From: Aureispira sp. CCB-QB1
GTDB taxonomy: Bacteria; Bacteroidota; Bacteroidia; Chitinophagales; Saprospiraceae
Length of the DNA stretch: 64,000 nt
Direction of reading: 5' to 3'
Assembly: GCF_000724545.1 (NCBI RefSeq)
Contig: NZ_JHBV01000039.1
Coordinates: forward strand, 229,717 to 293,716
Each line of letters starts with the position of its first letter. Position 1 is the first letter of the stretch. The notes beneath the pieces are model-generated. The model made no database searches. It was not told where the DNA came from and saw nothing but the letters and a program-made list of their open reading frames with translations. Position numbers and translations under genes: made by a program. Below are positions 17,895-26,690 of the stretch, piece after piece.

Positions 17895-18914
17895 CTACAA
17901 ACAACGCCCCAACAGGACGGCTAATTTGTACAAAATGCGTGCCCCAACATTACCATCCCACTCACTAGCACTGCCCACTTCACACAAATCAAAGCCAATA
18001 ATGCGTCGACCACTATTGATAATTTGATGCAACAAATGGACAGCTTCCATATATTCTATCCCCTCAGGAACGGGAGTGCCTGTATGAGGGCACAGTTTGG
18101 GATCTAACCCATCAATGTCAAAACTAATATATACTTTGGGCGGTAAGGAGTCAATGATTTGTTGGCAAATTTCGTGGTAAGTTTGAAATTGTGCATAAAG
18201 TTGCTCTCGAATATAATTAACTCCATATAGCGTGATTCTATCGTTATGGGCATGAGCATAGTCAAATTCTGCCTGACAAGCATCTCGTACCCCAACTTGT
18301 GTCAGTTGTGTGATTTGTGGAATTTGTTCCAAAGCATTATAAAAAATAGAGGCATGAGAATAGGTAAATCCCTCGTAAGCAGCACGTAGGTCACAATGGG
18401 CATCAATTTGCAAAATACCAAATTCTCCTTCCTGTTCTGCTAATGCTTTTAGGTAGCCTAAAGGAACACTATGTTCGCCCCCAACTAAGCCTACTTTTTT
18501 CCCTTTTTTTAAAAATGCTTTGCTTTGCTCGTAGACCCAATTGTTGAGTTGCTCTGAATTTTGATTGACTTGTTGTACTAAGTTGGGATCCGAAGCTTTT
18601 GCTTGCTCTAGATTGTCAATATGTTGCGTTGCCAATTGGCGAGTTGAGTCGCTCAATGCTTGTATGCTCGCATCTACTGGCATCATATAAATGGGCGTCT
18701 CCCATGCATTGCCAAACTTCCAATCTACTAAGTCCAATTGATAAGAAGCCTCTAGAATATTGCTAGGTCCTAGAGCTGTTCCCGCAGCATAAGAAACCGT
18801 AGCTTCCCAAGGCACTGGAAGAAGTATAATTTTAGCGTTTTCTTGATCGTAAGGCAATCCAATAAAATTACCGTTTTTAATGGCATAGCCACTAGGATCA
18901 AAGTCTTTTTGCAT
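17895..18914 (-). CDS. Agmatinase/arginase-family ureohydrolase
   Basis: 339 residues from ATG 18914 (MQKDFDPSGYAIKNG), preferred because the 25 residues read from the ATG at 18989 look like leader DNA. It is a manganese-dependent ureohydrolase: GGEHSVPLG, IDAHCDLR and SFDIDGLDP carry the binuclear metal ligands. Agmatinases make putrescine and urea from agmatine; arginase, formimidoylglutamase or guanidinobutyrase activity cannot be excluded by motif alone. GGEHS replaces the commoner GGDHS, and a helical insertion lies before it (about residues 130-165). No arginine decarboxylase gene is in the window. Probable operon with the GDPD gene. Confidence 0.8.
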   Translation of the reverse strand: MQKDFDPSGYAIKNGNFIGLPYDQENAKIILLPVPWEATVSYAAGTALGPSNILEASYQLDLVDWKFGNAWETPIYMMPVDASIQALSDSTRQLATQHIDNLEQAKASDPNLVQQVNQNSEQLNNWVYEQSKAFLKKGKKVGLVGGEHSVPLGYLKALAEQEGEFGILQIDAHCDLRAAYEGFTYSHASIFYNALEQIPQITQLTQVGVRDACQAEFDYAHAHNDRITLYGVNYIREQLYAQFQTYHEICQQIIDSLPPKVYISFDIDGLDPKLCPHTGTPVPEGIEYMEAVHLLHQIINSGRRIIGFDLCEVGSASEWDGNVGARILYKLAVLLGRCL

Positions 18915-19048
18915 GAATATGAAATTTAATAATTGACGAAAATGAAAAAGTTGATAAAGTCTTTTATTTTTAAGTAGAGATATTGCCAAAGAACGGTAAT
19001 AATCTTAATACTTGCAATCTAATTTAAAATTACTTTGTTAGATATTTA

Positions 19049-19330
19049 ATGGTTAATACATTAGAATTAGAAAGTATATCTACTGCTGGAAGTGTTGGCT
19101 TTTTATTGGTATTTGCTATTGTAAATTCGGTAGGTTTTAAGTTGTCCAATAAAACCAAAGGAAACGCTTTTGTTCCTGCTTTGGCTTGTGTGGCTTGTTT
19201 GGTAGCAATAATTGTCATGTTAGTACAGCATTATTCGACTAGCAAGTTAGATGTTTTTATCGCCTTGGGAGTGGTTGTCATTTGTTTTGTATTGGAATTT
19301 GTTTATAAGAAAATAGAACAAAAATCATAA
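19049..19330 (+). CDS. Small inner-membrane protein, function unknown
   Basis: 93 residues with three hydrophobic segments (about 13-33, 43-62 and 67-86), separated by short charged loops and ending in a basic tail (YKKIEQKS). I do not recognise the family. It stops 3 nt before the alpha/beta hydrolase gene, so the two are almost surely co-transcribed. Confidence 0.65.
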   Translation: MVNTLELESISTAGSVGFLLVFAIVNSVGFKLSNKTKGNAFVPALACVACLVAIIVMLVQHYSTSKLDVFIALGVVVICFVLEFVYKKIEQKS

Positions 19331-19333
19331 GAG

Positions 19334-20176
19334 ATGGAAACTAGATATATCAAGACAAATGGCATTCAATTGCAAGTTAGAATGATAGGTCCATCAGATG
19401 GAAAGCCTATCTTTTTACTGCATGGATTTCCTGATTTTTGGTTTACGTGGGAAAAGCAAATGGAAGCGCTTGCTGCCAGTGGCTTTAGAGTTATTGCACC
19501 GGATCAACGAGGATACAATCACAGTGATAAACCTCTAGAAAAAGAGGCGTACCGTCAGCGTATACTTGCAGCAGATATTATGGGCTTGGCGGATGCGTTA
19601 GGCTATGATACAATAAGTTTGGCCGGACATGATTTTGGGGGTATTGTTGCTTGGTCTATAGCAACTTTGTATCCAGCGCGAGTCCAAAAGCTGGCAATAA
19701 TTAGTGCACCTCATTTTTTGGCTAGCATGAAATATAGCAGAACGAATACATCTCAAAAATTTAAAAGTTGGTATGTCTTATTTTTTCAATTACCTTTCTT
19801 GCCAGAACGATTGATCAAAGCATTTAACTACAGAGTGTTGCGAAAGAGCATGCCTAAATCTTTGTCACCTCAACTGTTAAAACGATACTTGTCTGCTTGG
19901 TCACAACCCAATGCCATTCATACGATGGTCAATTGGTATCGAGGATTTGTAGATGGTGTTAAAAGTAGAGAAATACAGTATGGGCAAATTGACATTCCGA
20001 CTCATATTTTGTGGGGCGAGCAGGATAAGTATCTAGAAGTAGGGTTGGCAGAATTGAGCTTAAAACAATGTACAGAAGGACGTTTGACAGTTTTTGATAA
20101 AACAAGTCATTGGGTAATGCACGAACGTTCAAATGAAGTTAATGCTATTTTGTTGAAGCATTTTAGTTCTTTGTAG
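19334..20176 (+). CDS. Alpha/beta hydrolase, epoxide-hydrolase/dehalogenase-like
   Basis: 280 residues. The oxyanion motif HGFPDFWFTW (from His30) and the nucleophile elbow AGHDFGG with Asp100 instead of Ser are those of epoxide hydrolases and haloalkane dehalogenases. The catalytic His is in KTSHWVMHE near the C-terminus; a cap domain lies between (about 130-205). PDQRGYNHSDKP fits the family. It likely opens epoxides or splits a carbon-halogen bond in the cytoplasm; the substrate is unknown. It follows the small membrane protein by 3 nt. Confidence 0.85.
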   Translation: METRYIKTNGIQLQVRMIGPSDGKPIFLLHGFPDFWFTWEKQMEALAASGFRVIAPDQRGYNHSDKPLEKEAYRQRILAADIMGLADALGYDTISLAGHDFGGIVAWSIATLYPARVQKLAIISAPHFLASMKYSRTNTSQKFKSWYVLFFQLPFLPERLIKAFNYRVLRKSMPKSLSPQLLKRYLSAWSQPNAIHTMVNWYRGFVDGVKSREIQYGQIDIPTHILWGEQDKYLEVGLAELSLKQCTEGRLTVFDKTSHWVMHERSNEVNAILLKHFSSL

Positions 20177-20313
20177 TATTGAATAAACTAGGTTACTATA
20201 ATTGTATCAGGAACTTATTGGCTATACAGGACTCAAAAAATGGCACCGTAAATAAGTGGACAGACTGTGCCGCTTAAAATAAGTGCGCAGAAAAAAAATA
20301 ATAATTGGATTAA
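20177..20313. other. Non-coding region after the epoxide-hydrolase-like gene
   Basis: First part of a 310-base gap that also holds the terminator at 20314 and the repeat at 20389. It contains two loose direct repeats (around ACCGTAAATAAGTG and CCGCTTAAAATAAGTG); nothing coding is seen. Confidence 0.3.
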
Positions 20314-20369
20314 ACCTTGCAGGGTATGTGTTGTCGAACTAGGCAAAGTATACCTTGTAAGGTTTTTTT
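20314..20369 (+). terminator. Rho-independent terminator with long stem
   Basis: ACCTTGCAGGGTAT (20314-20327) pairs with ATACCTTGTAAGGT (20350-20363), 14 bp with two G-U pairs, followed by seven T. It is 138 nt after the hydrolase gene, so the leader between may be transcribed. Confidence 0.75.
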
Positions 20370-20388
20370 ATGGGGGTATTATGAATAT

Positions 20389-20431
20389 AATAGTTAGCTA
20401 CGCTGCTACTGCGTGGTTTTAACGAACTATT
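20389..20431 (+). repeat. Short intergenic repeat element, best single copy
   Basis: A 43-bp unit: AATAGTTAGCTACG, then CTGCTACTGCGTGG, then TTTTAACGAACTATT. The ends AATAGTT and AACTATT are perfect inverted repeats. Its first 36 bases match those of 53506-53541 with two differences. It lies 55 nt upstream of the DUF1800 gene. Confidence 0.65.
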
Positions 20432-20486
20432 GATGAATAAATAAAATGAATCAATTGGCCATTCATGTTTTTTTAATAAGAAACCA

Positions 20487-21878
20487 ATGACAGAAGAACA
20501 AAAGATACAACACTTATATTGGCGGGCAGGCTTTGGTTTGTCTCCTATTGAATTCCAAAAAAAGAAAAAACAACCACTAGAGAAGGTTCTGAATGATTTG
20601 TTCAAGGAGGCTAAAAAAGTCAATCCTGTTCGAATACCTTATTATAATATGCCTTCTGCGCAAAGTTTCAAAGCAATGGAAAAAAAAGAACGCAGAGAAA
20701 AAATGAAGGAAATACAGCAACTAACAACGGAGGTTAACTTAAACTGGGTGCGCCAAATGACCTCAAATGAGTCCAATTGTTTACAAGAAAAAATGACATT
20801 ATTTTGGCATGGTCACTTTGCTTGCGAGTCGAAGCGGTTTGATTATGCTGCTCAGCAAATTAATACCATTCGTCGCTATGCTTTGGGGAATTTTAGAGAT
20901 TTAGTGTTGGCTATATCCAAAGATGCTGCAATGATTTTGTATCTAAACAATCAGCAAAATAGAAAAAATAAGCCCAATGAGAATTATGCTCGTGAACTAA
21001 TGGAGCTATTTACTATTGGTAGAGGGAATTACACCGAAAAAGATATTCAAGAAGCGGCAAGAGCTTTTACGGGGTGGTTTTCAGATCGAGTAACTGGAGA
21101 TTTTAAGTTTACAGAGCGGCAACATGATTTTGAGAAAAAGGTGTTTATGGGCAAAACAGGGAATTGGAATGGGGATGATATTATTGATATTATTTTAGAT
21201 CGAAAGGAAACAGCAACGTTTTTGGCAAGAAAGGTTTATCGTTATTTTGTTAATGAGCAAGTGAATGAAAACAATGTTGCTGTATTGGCAAAAGTGTTGT
21301 ACCAGTCCAATTATAATATTGAAACTATGATGCGCACATTATTTGAAAGCGATTGGTTTTATGCCGCAGAAAATGTGGGGACAAAAATAAAATCACCAAT
21401 AGAATTGTTGGTTGGAATAGGAAAGGTGTTGAATTTGAAATATGGAAATGCTAAATCTGTTTTGTTTCCACAACGGGCATTGGGGCAAACGTTGTTTAGA
21501 CCTCCTAACGTAGCAGGTTGGCCAGGAGGAAAAACGTGGATTGATAATGCTACCTTAATGCTTCGAATGAATTTTGCGGCGTTTGTGTTTCAACGAGCTG
21601 AATTAACGTTAGAATTAAAAAATGAACCAGAAGAGGCAAAAGGAGGACGACTCAAAAATTTGGAACTAACGGGCGATGTTAATGGATTAACCAAAGCGTT
21701 TTCAAAGATAAAAAACGATGATTTGGGAGTGGCCCTAGAAGCCTATTTATTACAAACACCATTTTCTATTCAAAATTCATTCATTGAAACAATGGCTAAA
21801 GAGGCTAGCTCAACAGAAGGCACTATGAAGGCTTATGTATTGGGTATAATGAGTTTGCCAGAATATCAAGTATGTTAA
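20487..21878 (+). CDS. DUF1800 family protein
   Basis: 463 residues, full length for DUF1800. Family marks are HLYWRAGFGLSP near the N-terminus, LFWHGHFACE (about 107-116), NENYARELMELFTIG (about 164-178), EAARAFTGW, and RPPNVAGWPGGKTWID (about 336-351). The biochemical function of the family is not established. Across many bacteria it is paired with a DUF1501 gene, as here, and the pair is thought to act in the envelope. I see no signal peptide on this protein. Confidence 0.88.
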   Translation: MTEEQKIQHLYWRAGFGLSPIEFQKKKKQPLEKVLNDLFKEAKKVNPVRIPYYNMPSAQSFKAMEKKERREKMKEIQQLTTEVNLNWVRQMTSNESNCLQEKMTLFWHGHFACESKRFDYAAQQINTIRRYALGNFRDLVLAISKDAAMILYLNNQQNRKNKPNENYARELMELFTIGRGNYTEKDIQEAARAFTGWFSDRVTGDFKFTERQHDFEKKVFMGKTGNWNGDDIIDIILDRKETATFLARKVYRYFVNEQVNENNVAVLAKVLYQSNYNIETMMRTLFESDWFYAAENVGTKIKSPIELLVGIGKVLNLKYGNAKSVLFPQRALGQTLFRPPNVAGWPGGKTWIDNATLMLRMNFAAFVFQRAELTLELKNEPEEAKGGRLKNLELTGDVNGLTKAFSKIKNDDLGVALEAYLLQTPFSIQNSFIETMAKEASSTEGTMKAYVLGIMSLPEYQVC

Positions 21879-21907
21879 CTCCATTTATAACTGCTTGTAG
21901 TGATTTA

Positions 21908-22089
21908 TAGTAGTTCGTTGATTTTTACTTTTTTAGCTCGCTGCGCTCGTGAGATCGCAAGCTTAGTTGCCAAAAAGATAAAAAAGCACATTTATATTAG
22001 GTTGATAATCAAAAATTTAACATAAAGTGCAACAAGTTTGCAACTTACTGGTTATCAATCTAATAAAGTTTTTTGACGAACTATTGATT
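21908..22089 (+). repeat. Composite intergenic repeat element with inverted ends (long form)
   Basis: It opens TAGTAGTTCGTTGAT (21908) and closes TTGACGAACTATTGAT (about 22073-22088), roughly an inverted copy. Inside are a core remnant (TTAGCTCGCTGCGCTCGTGAG), split here as TTAGCTCGCTG and CGCTCGTGAG, then a block (21951-21999) matching 9121-9169 at 47 of 49 bases. There is also an 11-bp inverted pair, GGTTGATAATC (22000-22010) against GGTTATCAATC (22050-22060). It fills the gap between the DUF1800 and DUF1501 genes. A longer reading of the next gene from 22027 would run through it and is not supported. Confidence 0.5.
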
Positions 22090-22110
22090 TACCAACGAAA
22101 AACAGTAACT

Positions 22111-23316
22111 ATGAAAAATATATCACGTCGTCAATTTATAAAACACACAGGTTTGGCAACTGCAGGAACAATGTTGTTACCTATGTTCCTAAATGCATTT
22201 GATCGACAAAGCATACAAAATTATAAAAATAGAAAATTGGTTGTGGTACAATTTTCGGGAGGAAACGATGGTTTGAATGCCATTGTTCCTTATACAAACG
22301 ATGTTTACTATAAGAGTCGACCAACAATTGCAGTGCCATCCAATAAGGTTTTAAAGGCGACGGATGCATTGGGGTTTAATCCCAAGCTTCAAGTTTTGCA
22401 GCAATTATACGATAGTGGAGATGTATGTATTATTAACAATATCGGTTATCCTAATCCAGACCGTTCTCATTTTAGATCCATGGATATTTGGCATACCGCA
22501 AGTGCTTCCAATGAATTTTTATCAACAGGTTGGTTGGGGCGTTATTTAGACGGCAACTGTGCTCATTGTCAAAATCCACACCATGCAATAGAGATAGACG
22601 ATACCTTGAGTTTGGCTCTAAAAGGTTATCAGAAGAGCGGTTTTGCCATGAAAAATCCTAACCAATTAAGAAATACGACTCGCAGCAAAATTGTGCAGGC
22701 AGTAGCACAGCACCATCATCATCACGAACATGAAGAAAATGTTGCTTATTTATACAAAACATTGGCAAATACAATTTCTTCGGCAGATTACATTTATGAA
22801 AAATCAAAGGTCTATACTTCTAAAGCTAATTATCCTAAAGGACAGCTGGGAAAAGAACTGAAACAGGTAGCAGAGTTGATTGTTTCGGAGGCGGATACGC
22901 AAATTTACTATGTGACATTGGGTGGTTTTGATACCCACAACAACCAAGTAGCTCAGCAAGAGCGGCTGTTACAGGCTTATTCGGATGCTATGATGGCTTT
23001 TGTTCGCGATTTGAAGCAAAATAATAAATGGGAAGATACCTTGGTCATGACTTTTTCAGAATTTGGTCGTCGAGTAGCCGAAAATGGAAGTCGAGGAACC
23101 GACCATGGTGCAGGAAATAACCTTTACTTAATGGGAGGCAAGCTTAAAAAACAAGGCTTTTACAACGAAGGCCCTAATTTGTTAAATTTAGATAAGGGAG
23201 ATGTAAAGTACGCCATTGATTTTAGAAATGTTTATGCGACAATTCTCAAAGATTGGTTGAAAACAGATGACCAAGTAGTCTTGCAGCAACCATTTGATTC
23301 TTTGGGTTTTGTATGA
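22111..23316 (+). CDS. DUF1501 family protein with Tat signal
   Basis: 401 residues from ATG 22111, which begins MKNISRRQFIKHTGLATAG, a twin-arginine (Tat) signal. The upstream frame from 22027 is repeat DNA. DUF1501 is a secreted, sulfatase/phosphatase-superfamily-like domain: VVVQFSGGNDGLNAIVPY at the start, RSHFRSMDIWHTAS, VTLGGFDTHNNQ, MTFSEFGRRVAENGSRGTDHGAGN. Export in folded form by Tat suggests a bound cofactor or metal. A His-rich stretch, AQHHHHHEHEEN (about residues 205-215), is unusual and could bind metal. Paired with the DUF1800 gene upstream, as in many genomes; the exact role is unknown. Confidence 0.88.
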   Translation: MKNISRRQFIKHTGLATAGTMLLPMFLNAFDRQSIQNYKNRKLVVVQFSGGNDGLNAIVPYTNDVYYKSRPTIAVPSNKVLKATDALGFNPKLQVLQQLYDSGDVCIINNIGYPNPDRSHFRSMDIWHTASASNEFLSTGWLGRYLDGNCAHCQNPHHAIEIDDTLSLALKGYQKSGFAMKNPNQLRNTTRSKIVQAVAQHHHHHEHEENVAYLYKTLANTISSADYIYEKSKVYTSKANYPKGQLGKELKQVAELIVSEADTQIYYVTLGGFDTHNNQVAQQERLLQAYSDAMMAFVRDLKQNNKWEDTLVMTFSEFGRRVAENGSRGTDHGAGNNLYLMGGKLKKQGFYNEGPNLLNLDKGDVKYAIDFRNVYATILKDWLKTDDQVVLQQPFDSLGFV

Positions 23317-23375
23317 TAACGTGTGGGTTGAACTAGAACGCATCTAGAATGCTCCAATGGATATTTGTGATGAGC

Positions 23376-23415
23376 AAAAAAAAACGCCACCTACTAAAAA
23401 GATTAATAGGCAGCG
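23376..23415 (-). terminator. Rho-independent terminator of the S8 protease gene
   Basis: On the minus strand CGCTGCCTA pairs with TAGGTGGCG (plus coordinates 23407-23415 and 23385-23393), with one G-U pair, followed by nine T (plus-strand A run 23376-23384). It is 44 nt past the minus-strand stop. Confidence 0.75.
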
Positions 23416-23458
23416 CATTGATTCAAACTATTTATTATTCAGGTGGAAGTTTGCTAAT

Positions 23459-25651
23459 TTACTTTTTTACAAAATGTTTTGTGATTAAGGTACCATTCGG
23501 TTCTCTAAGCGTTAAGTTGTACATTCCCTTCGCTAATTTTTGAATGTTAATATTATATTTATTGGTTGTCAATTCATTAGACCAAACCAAACGCCCTGTT
23601 CCGTCAATAATAGATACCTGTGTTCCTGCTTTTAGATGATCTAATTCAAGGACTAGTTGTTCGCTAGCAGGATTTGGATAGATGACCAAATTAGAAGCCG
23701 TTTCTTTTTCTGTTGCCATTAGAGATGATCCGTCGGAAAATACATTAACATTTGGATTACCTGAGCCATTAGAGTTAGAACTTGCTGTAGCGACACAGAA
23801 ATTCGTTGCTTCTGTACTATTAAATGAACCTCCAGTCTTGATAGTTGTCGATCCTTCAACTAATGAGTAGGAGCCATTACCATAAGCACAACAAATACCA
23901 TCTCCATAAGAATCATTGATGGTAAATGTATAATTGCCATCTGCTAAAGTCCAATTGAACGTATAGGTACGACTATTGGCGTAGTTGCTACCAGAAGCCA
24001 CTGTTGCGCCATTACTGTTGGTTAATACCCATGAAGTTTCTGAACCATAACGATCCGTATTTAAGGTAAAAGTTACATTGGTTCCAACACAAGTAGGGTT
24101 GGGGTTACCTCCGCCGCCACCATTAGCTGCAAGAAGTGCTTGATGCGCGTTGACACGTCCGTGACCAAATTCTACATCGAACCCACTAGCTCCCATATCA
24201 TCGGCGGTTGTCTCTAAGATGTTTTGAACTTGAGCACTCGTTAAGTTTCCATTGGCTGACAAAACTAATGCGGCTACACCACTCACTAAAGGACAGGCAG
24301 AAGATGTTCCTCCAAAGTTGCCTGTATAATTGCCACTAGAGTAACCTGCACTACCCATTCTATCAGTTGTGTAAACGCCTAAAGTACCACCAGATGAAGG
24401 AGCAGAAATATCTAATTTGTTCCCTCTATTGCTGTAAGCCGAACGAACACCAGTATTCGTAATCGCACCTACTCCAATAACATTTGAACTGTTGCCAGGA
24501 TAACTAACACATGAGGCATAGTCATTACCAGCAGCAAATACAATCACACAGCCTTTTCCGCCTCGACCGTTATTTTTGGCGTCGGCCAAAGCTGTATTTA
24601 AAACATCAAGACTATATGTACAAGAAGAGTAGCCCCAAGAATTACTCATGACATCTGCATTTTGATTCTTGGAATAAGTGATTGCATTGGCAAGGTCACT
24701 ACCTGTTTCTCCTCCATAAAAAATATTAACAGAAAAGATTTCTACATTAGGTGCAATACCAGCAACACCAACATTATTATGAGCAGCACTAATGCTACCT
24801 GCGCAAGCAACGCCATGTCTTCCGCTAGAGGTTGGTGTACCATTGCCATTATTGGCAGGTGTGTATCCCAAAGAAGTATTCAACGTAGGCAAGTCTTCGT
24901 GTGTTTCTAAACCGTCGTCGATTACAGCAACACGTATGCTAGATGAACCTTTGTTGATATCCCATGCTTCAGGAGCATCACAGTCAACATCATTGGAATT
25001 GTTCATTTGAAACTGATTGCTATAAAGAGGATCTGAAGGTGTAAAACTATGCTTTATTTTTGCATAAAAATCAGGATGTGCCCATACTACAGTAGGACTT
25101 TCGTAGAGTTTATTTGCTAGCGTTACCACCTTGTTAATGTCGCTAACTTCTAAAATAATTCTATTGTATTTTGACTCCTTGATCGTTGCTTTTGTCTCGC
25201 CTATAATAGCATTTAAATCACTCATAGTAGCATCTTTGCGTAGTGCCAAGACGATTTGATGGGTGGGCCAGATTTGAAAACCATCGTTAAGTGTTAATCC
25301 AAAAGAAGCGCTTTCTAATTGGTTGACATCAATACCTAGTTTTTCGGCAACAGCAATAGGGCTAGAGGTCTGTTTGGACGTTAATTGAACAACGGCTCTG
25401 CCTTGAACATCGTGTATTTCTACCGATGCAATCAAGCTGTTTGCCTGTTTGAAGTAGGATTGGATGGTAGTATTGTCTTTAAATTGAAAAATAATACTAC
25501 TGCGATCTTCTTGAATTGGTATCTTGTTATTGTTGGACCAGTAGTAGGTAGATTGAGCGCTAACTGTAGTTCCCATAATACAGCTTAAAATAAAACATAG
25601 TGTCCCTAATCCCAATCTAGTAGATTGAAATAATATTTTTGTGAGTCTCAT
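23459..25651 (-). CDS. Subtilisin-like (S8) serine protease with T9SS sorting domain
   Basis: 730 residues, complete. Signal peptide 1-33 (ending VSAQ), an inhibitor-like propeptide region to about 200, then the S8 domain. Asp245 is in VAVIDDGLE, His279 in SGRHGVACAG, the oxyanion Asn376 in VFAAGNDYAS, and Ser450 in FGGTSSACPLVSG. A Gly-rich linker follows, then a small beta domain with NDSYGDGICCAYGNGSY (a module often seen in Bacteroidota exoproteins), then a T9SS type A domain (VIYPNPASEQLVLEL, ending TKHFVKK). It is likely a secreted or surface protease. It has its own terminator and faces away from the 1-kb region upstream of thyA. Confidence 0.93.
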   Translation of the reverse strand: MRLTKILFQSTRLGLGTLCFILSCIMGTTVSAQSTYYWSNNNKIPIQEDRSSIIFQFKDNTTIQSYFKQANSLIASVEIHDVQGRAVVQLTSKQTSSPIAVAEKLGIDVNQLESASFGLTLNDGFQIWPTHQIVLALRKDATMSDLNAIIGETKATIKESKYNRIILEVSDINKVVTLANKLYESPTVVWAHPDFYAKIKHSFTPSDPLYSNQFQMNNSNDVDCDAPEAWDINKGSSSIRVAVIDDGLETHEDLPTLNTSLGYTPANNGNGTPTSSGRHGVACAGSISAAHNNVGVAGIAPNVEIFSVNIFYGGETGSDLANAITYSKNQNADVMSNSWGYSSCTYSLDVLNTALADAKNNGRGGKGCVIVFAAGNDYASCVSYPGNSSNVIGVGAITNTGVRSAYSNRGNKLDISAPSSGGTLGVYTTDRMGSAGYSSGNYTGNFGGTSSACPLVSGVAALVLSANGNLTSAQVQNILETTADDMGASGFDVEFGHGRVNAHQALLAANGGGGGNPNPTCVGTNVTFTLNTDRYGSETSWVLTNSNGATVASGSNYANSRTYTFNWTLADGNYTFTINDSYGDGICCAYGNGSYSLVEGSTTIKTGGSFNSTEATNFCVATASSNSNGSGNPNVNVFSDGSSLMATEKETASNLVIYPNPASEQLVLELDHLKAGTQVSIIDGTGRLVWSNELTTNKYNINIQKLAKGMYNLTLREPNGTLITKHFVKK

Positions 25652-25840
25652 AAATGTTGATTATAAAAGGTAATGATTAAATAAATATTTTGTGTTTACT
25701 TACCCCTGTTATACAGGTGCTATTCAAGAATTCGTCAGACCAGACTTAGTTCGATATAGGCAATAGCTTCTTTTTCAGATCTAAATAATTAGAAATGACA
25801 AAGGATAGCCCTCTTTTTTATCGAGTGCTTTGGTCTTTAC

Positions 25841-25878
25841 AATAGTTCGTTGAAATCGTATTCTAATAGCGCACTACT
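25841..25878 (-). repeat. Decayed copy of the intergenic repeat
   Basis: Read on the minus strand it ends CGATTTCAACGAACTATT, which matches the right end of the family. The left part keeps AGTAGTGCGCTATTAG only loosely. Confidence 0.4.
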
Positions 25879-26148
25879 GATCTTGTGATCTTATAATTGA
25901 GCTAAAGGTTGAAGAATCAACGAATTGATTTATTGAATTAAGTATAAAATAATTAGAGGGGAAGCAATGGTCTTCATTTGTAGGAATATCCTACTGTAAA
26001 TGGGCAAAAACAGCCAATTAAAAGCAATTGATTATTTTTGCCATTTACTCGTTAAAATGCAATATTTATCATTGGTCAGCAATAAATATTATTCGTACTT
26101 CAATGTTCTAAGTCATAGTGAATTTTTTTAATTGTGATAACAGTACTC

Positions 26149-26177
26149 TTTGAAATTATATGTGCTATAATTTCAAA
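26149..26177. repeat. Perfect 12-bp inverted repeat
   Basis: TTTGAAATTATA (26149-26160) pairs with TATAATTTCAAA (26166-26177) around a 5-nt loop. There is no T tract on either strand, so it is not a standard terminator; it could be a protein-binding site or RNA hairpin. Confidence 0.4.
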
Positions 26178-26690
26178 AAATTGCTTGTTATACAATTTTT
26201 CTCGGAACAGTAGTAGTGTCTCTTATTGCATAGGGGAGCGGTGGAATAAGAGATTTGAATATTGATGCTTTTGTAGTTCTTTTTTTTTGTGCTTCTGTAA
26301 TAATATTTTATGTATTGCTGACTCTACAATATTATAAATTTTATTTTAATAAATGAAAAGAATAATAAACTGAATCAATCTATAAAAAAGCTTTTAAGTT
26401 ATTCAAAATCAATGTCTCTGATTTATTCTTTTGGAGAGTGTTTGAAATTTTAGCGCTGATAGTCAGTTAGTTATGATTTGTTTTCTGTATGTGCACTAAT
26501 GAATATATTAAGTATTCAAATCATAAAAAAATATAAAATTATTTCTTTTGAGTTGATTATCTGATTGTTGTAGTGCTTCGGGAACACTTCGAGAGCAAAG
26601 AGAGAAAGATTGCTAAATAATGAACAAATAGAAGAAGTAAAGCAAAAAAAAACTTGTATTTTGTGCCAAATTTCAATTAAAAAATCAGCA

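Larger units (their letters stand above)
25652..26690. other. One-kilobase non-coding region between the S8 protease gene and thyA
   Basis: 1039 bases, very AT-rich, with no ORF I can support; TTG 26610 is in frame with thyA but is rejected as its start. Contents seen: a decayed repeat copy at 25841-25878, a small CCTG...CAGG hairpin near 25715, and a perfect 12-bp palindrome at 26149-26177. It may hold promoters for both divergent genes or a degraded gene. Confidence 0.4.

Noticed and set aside
26610..26690. 27-residue N-terminal extension of thyA
   Set aside because: The Met at 26691 gives exactly the standard 264-residue enzyme; the extension has no homologous sense.
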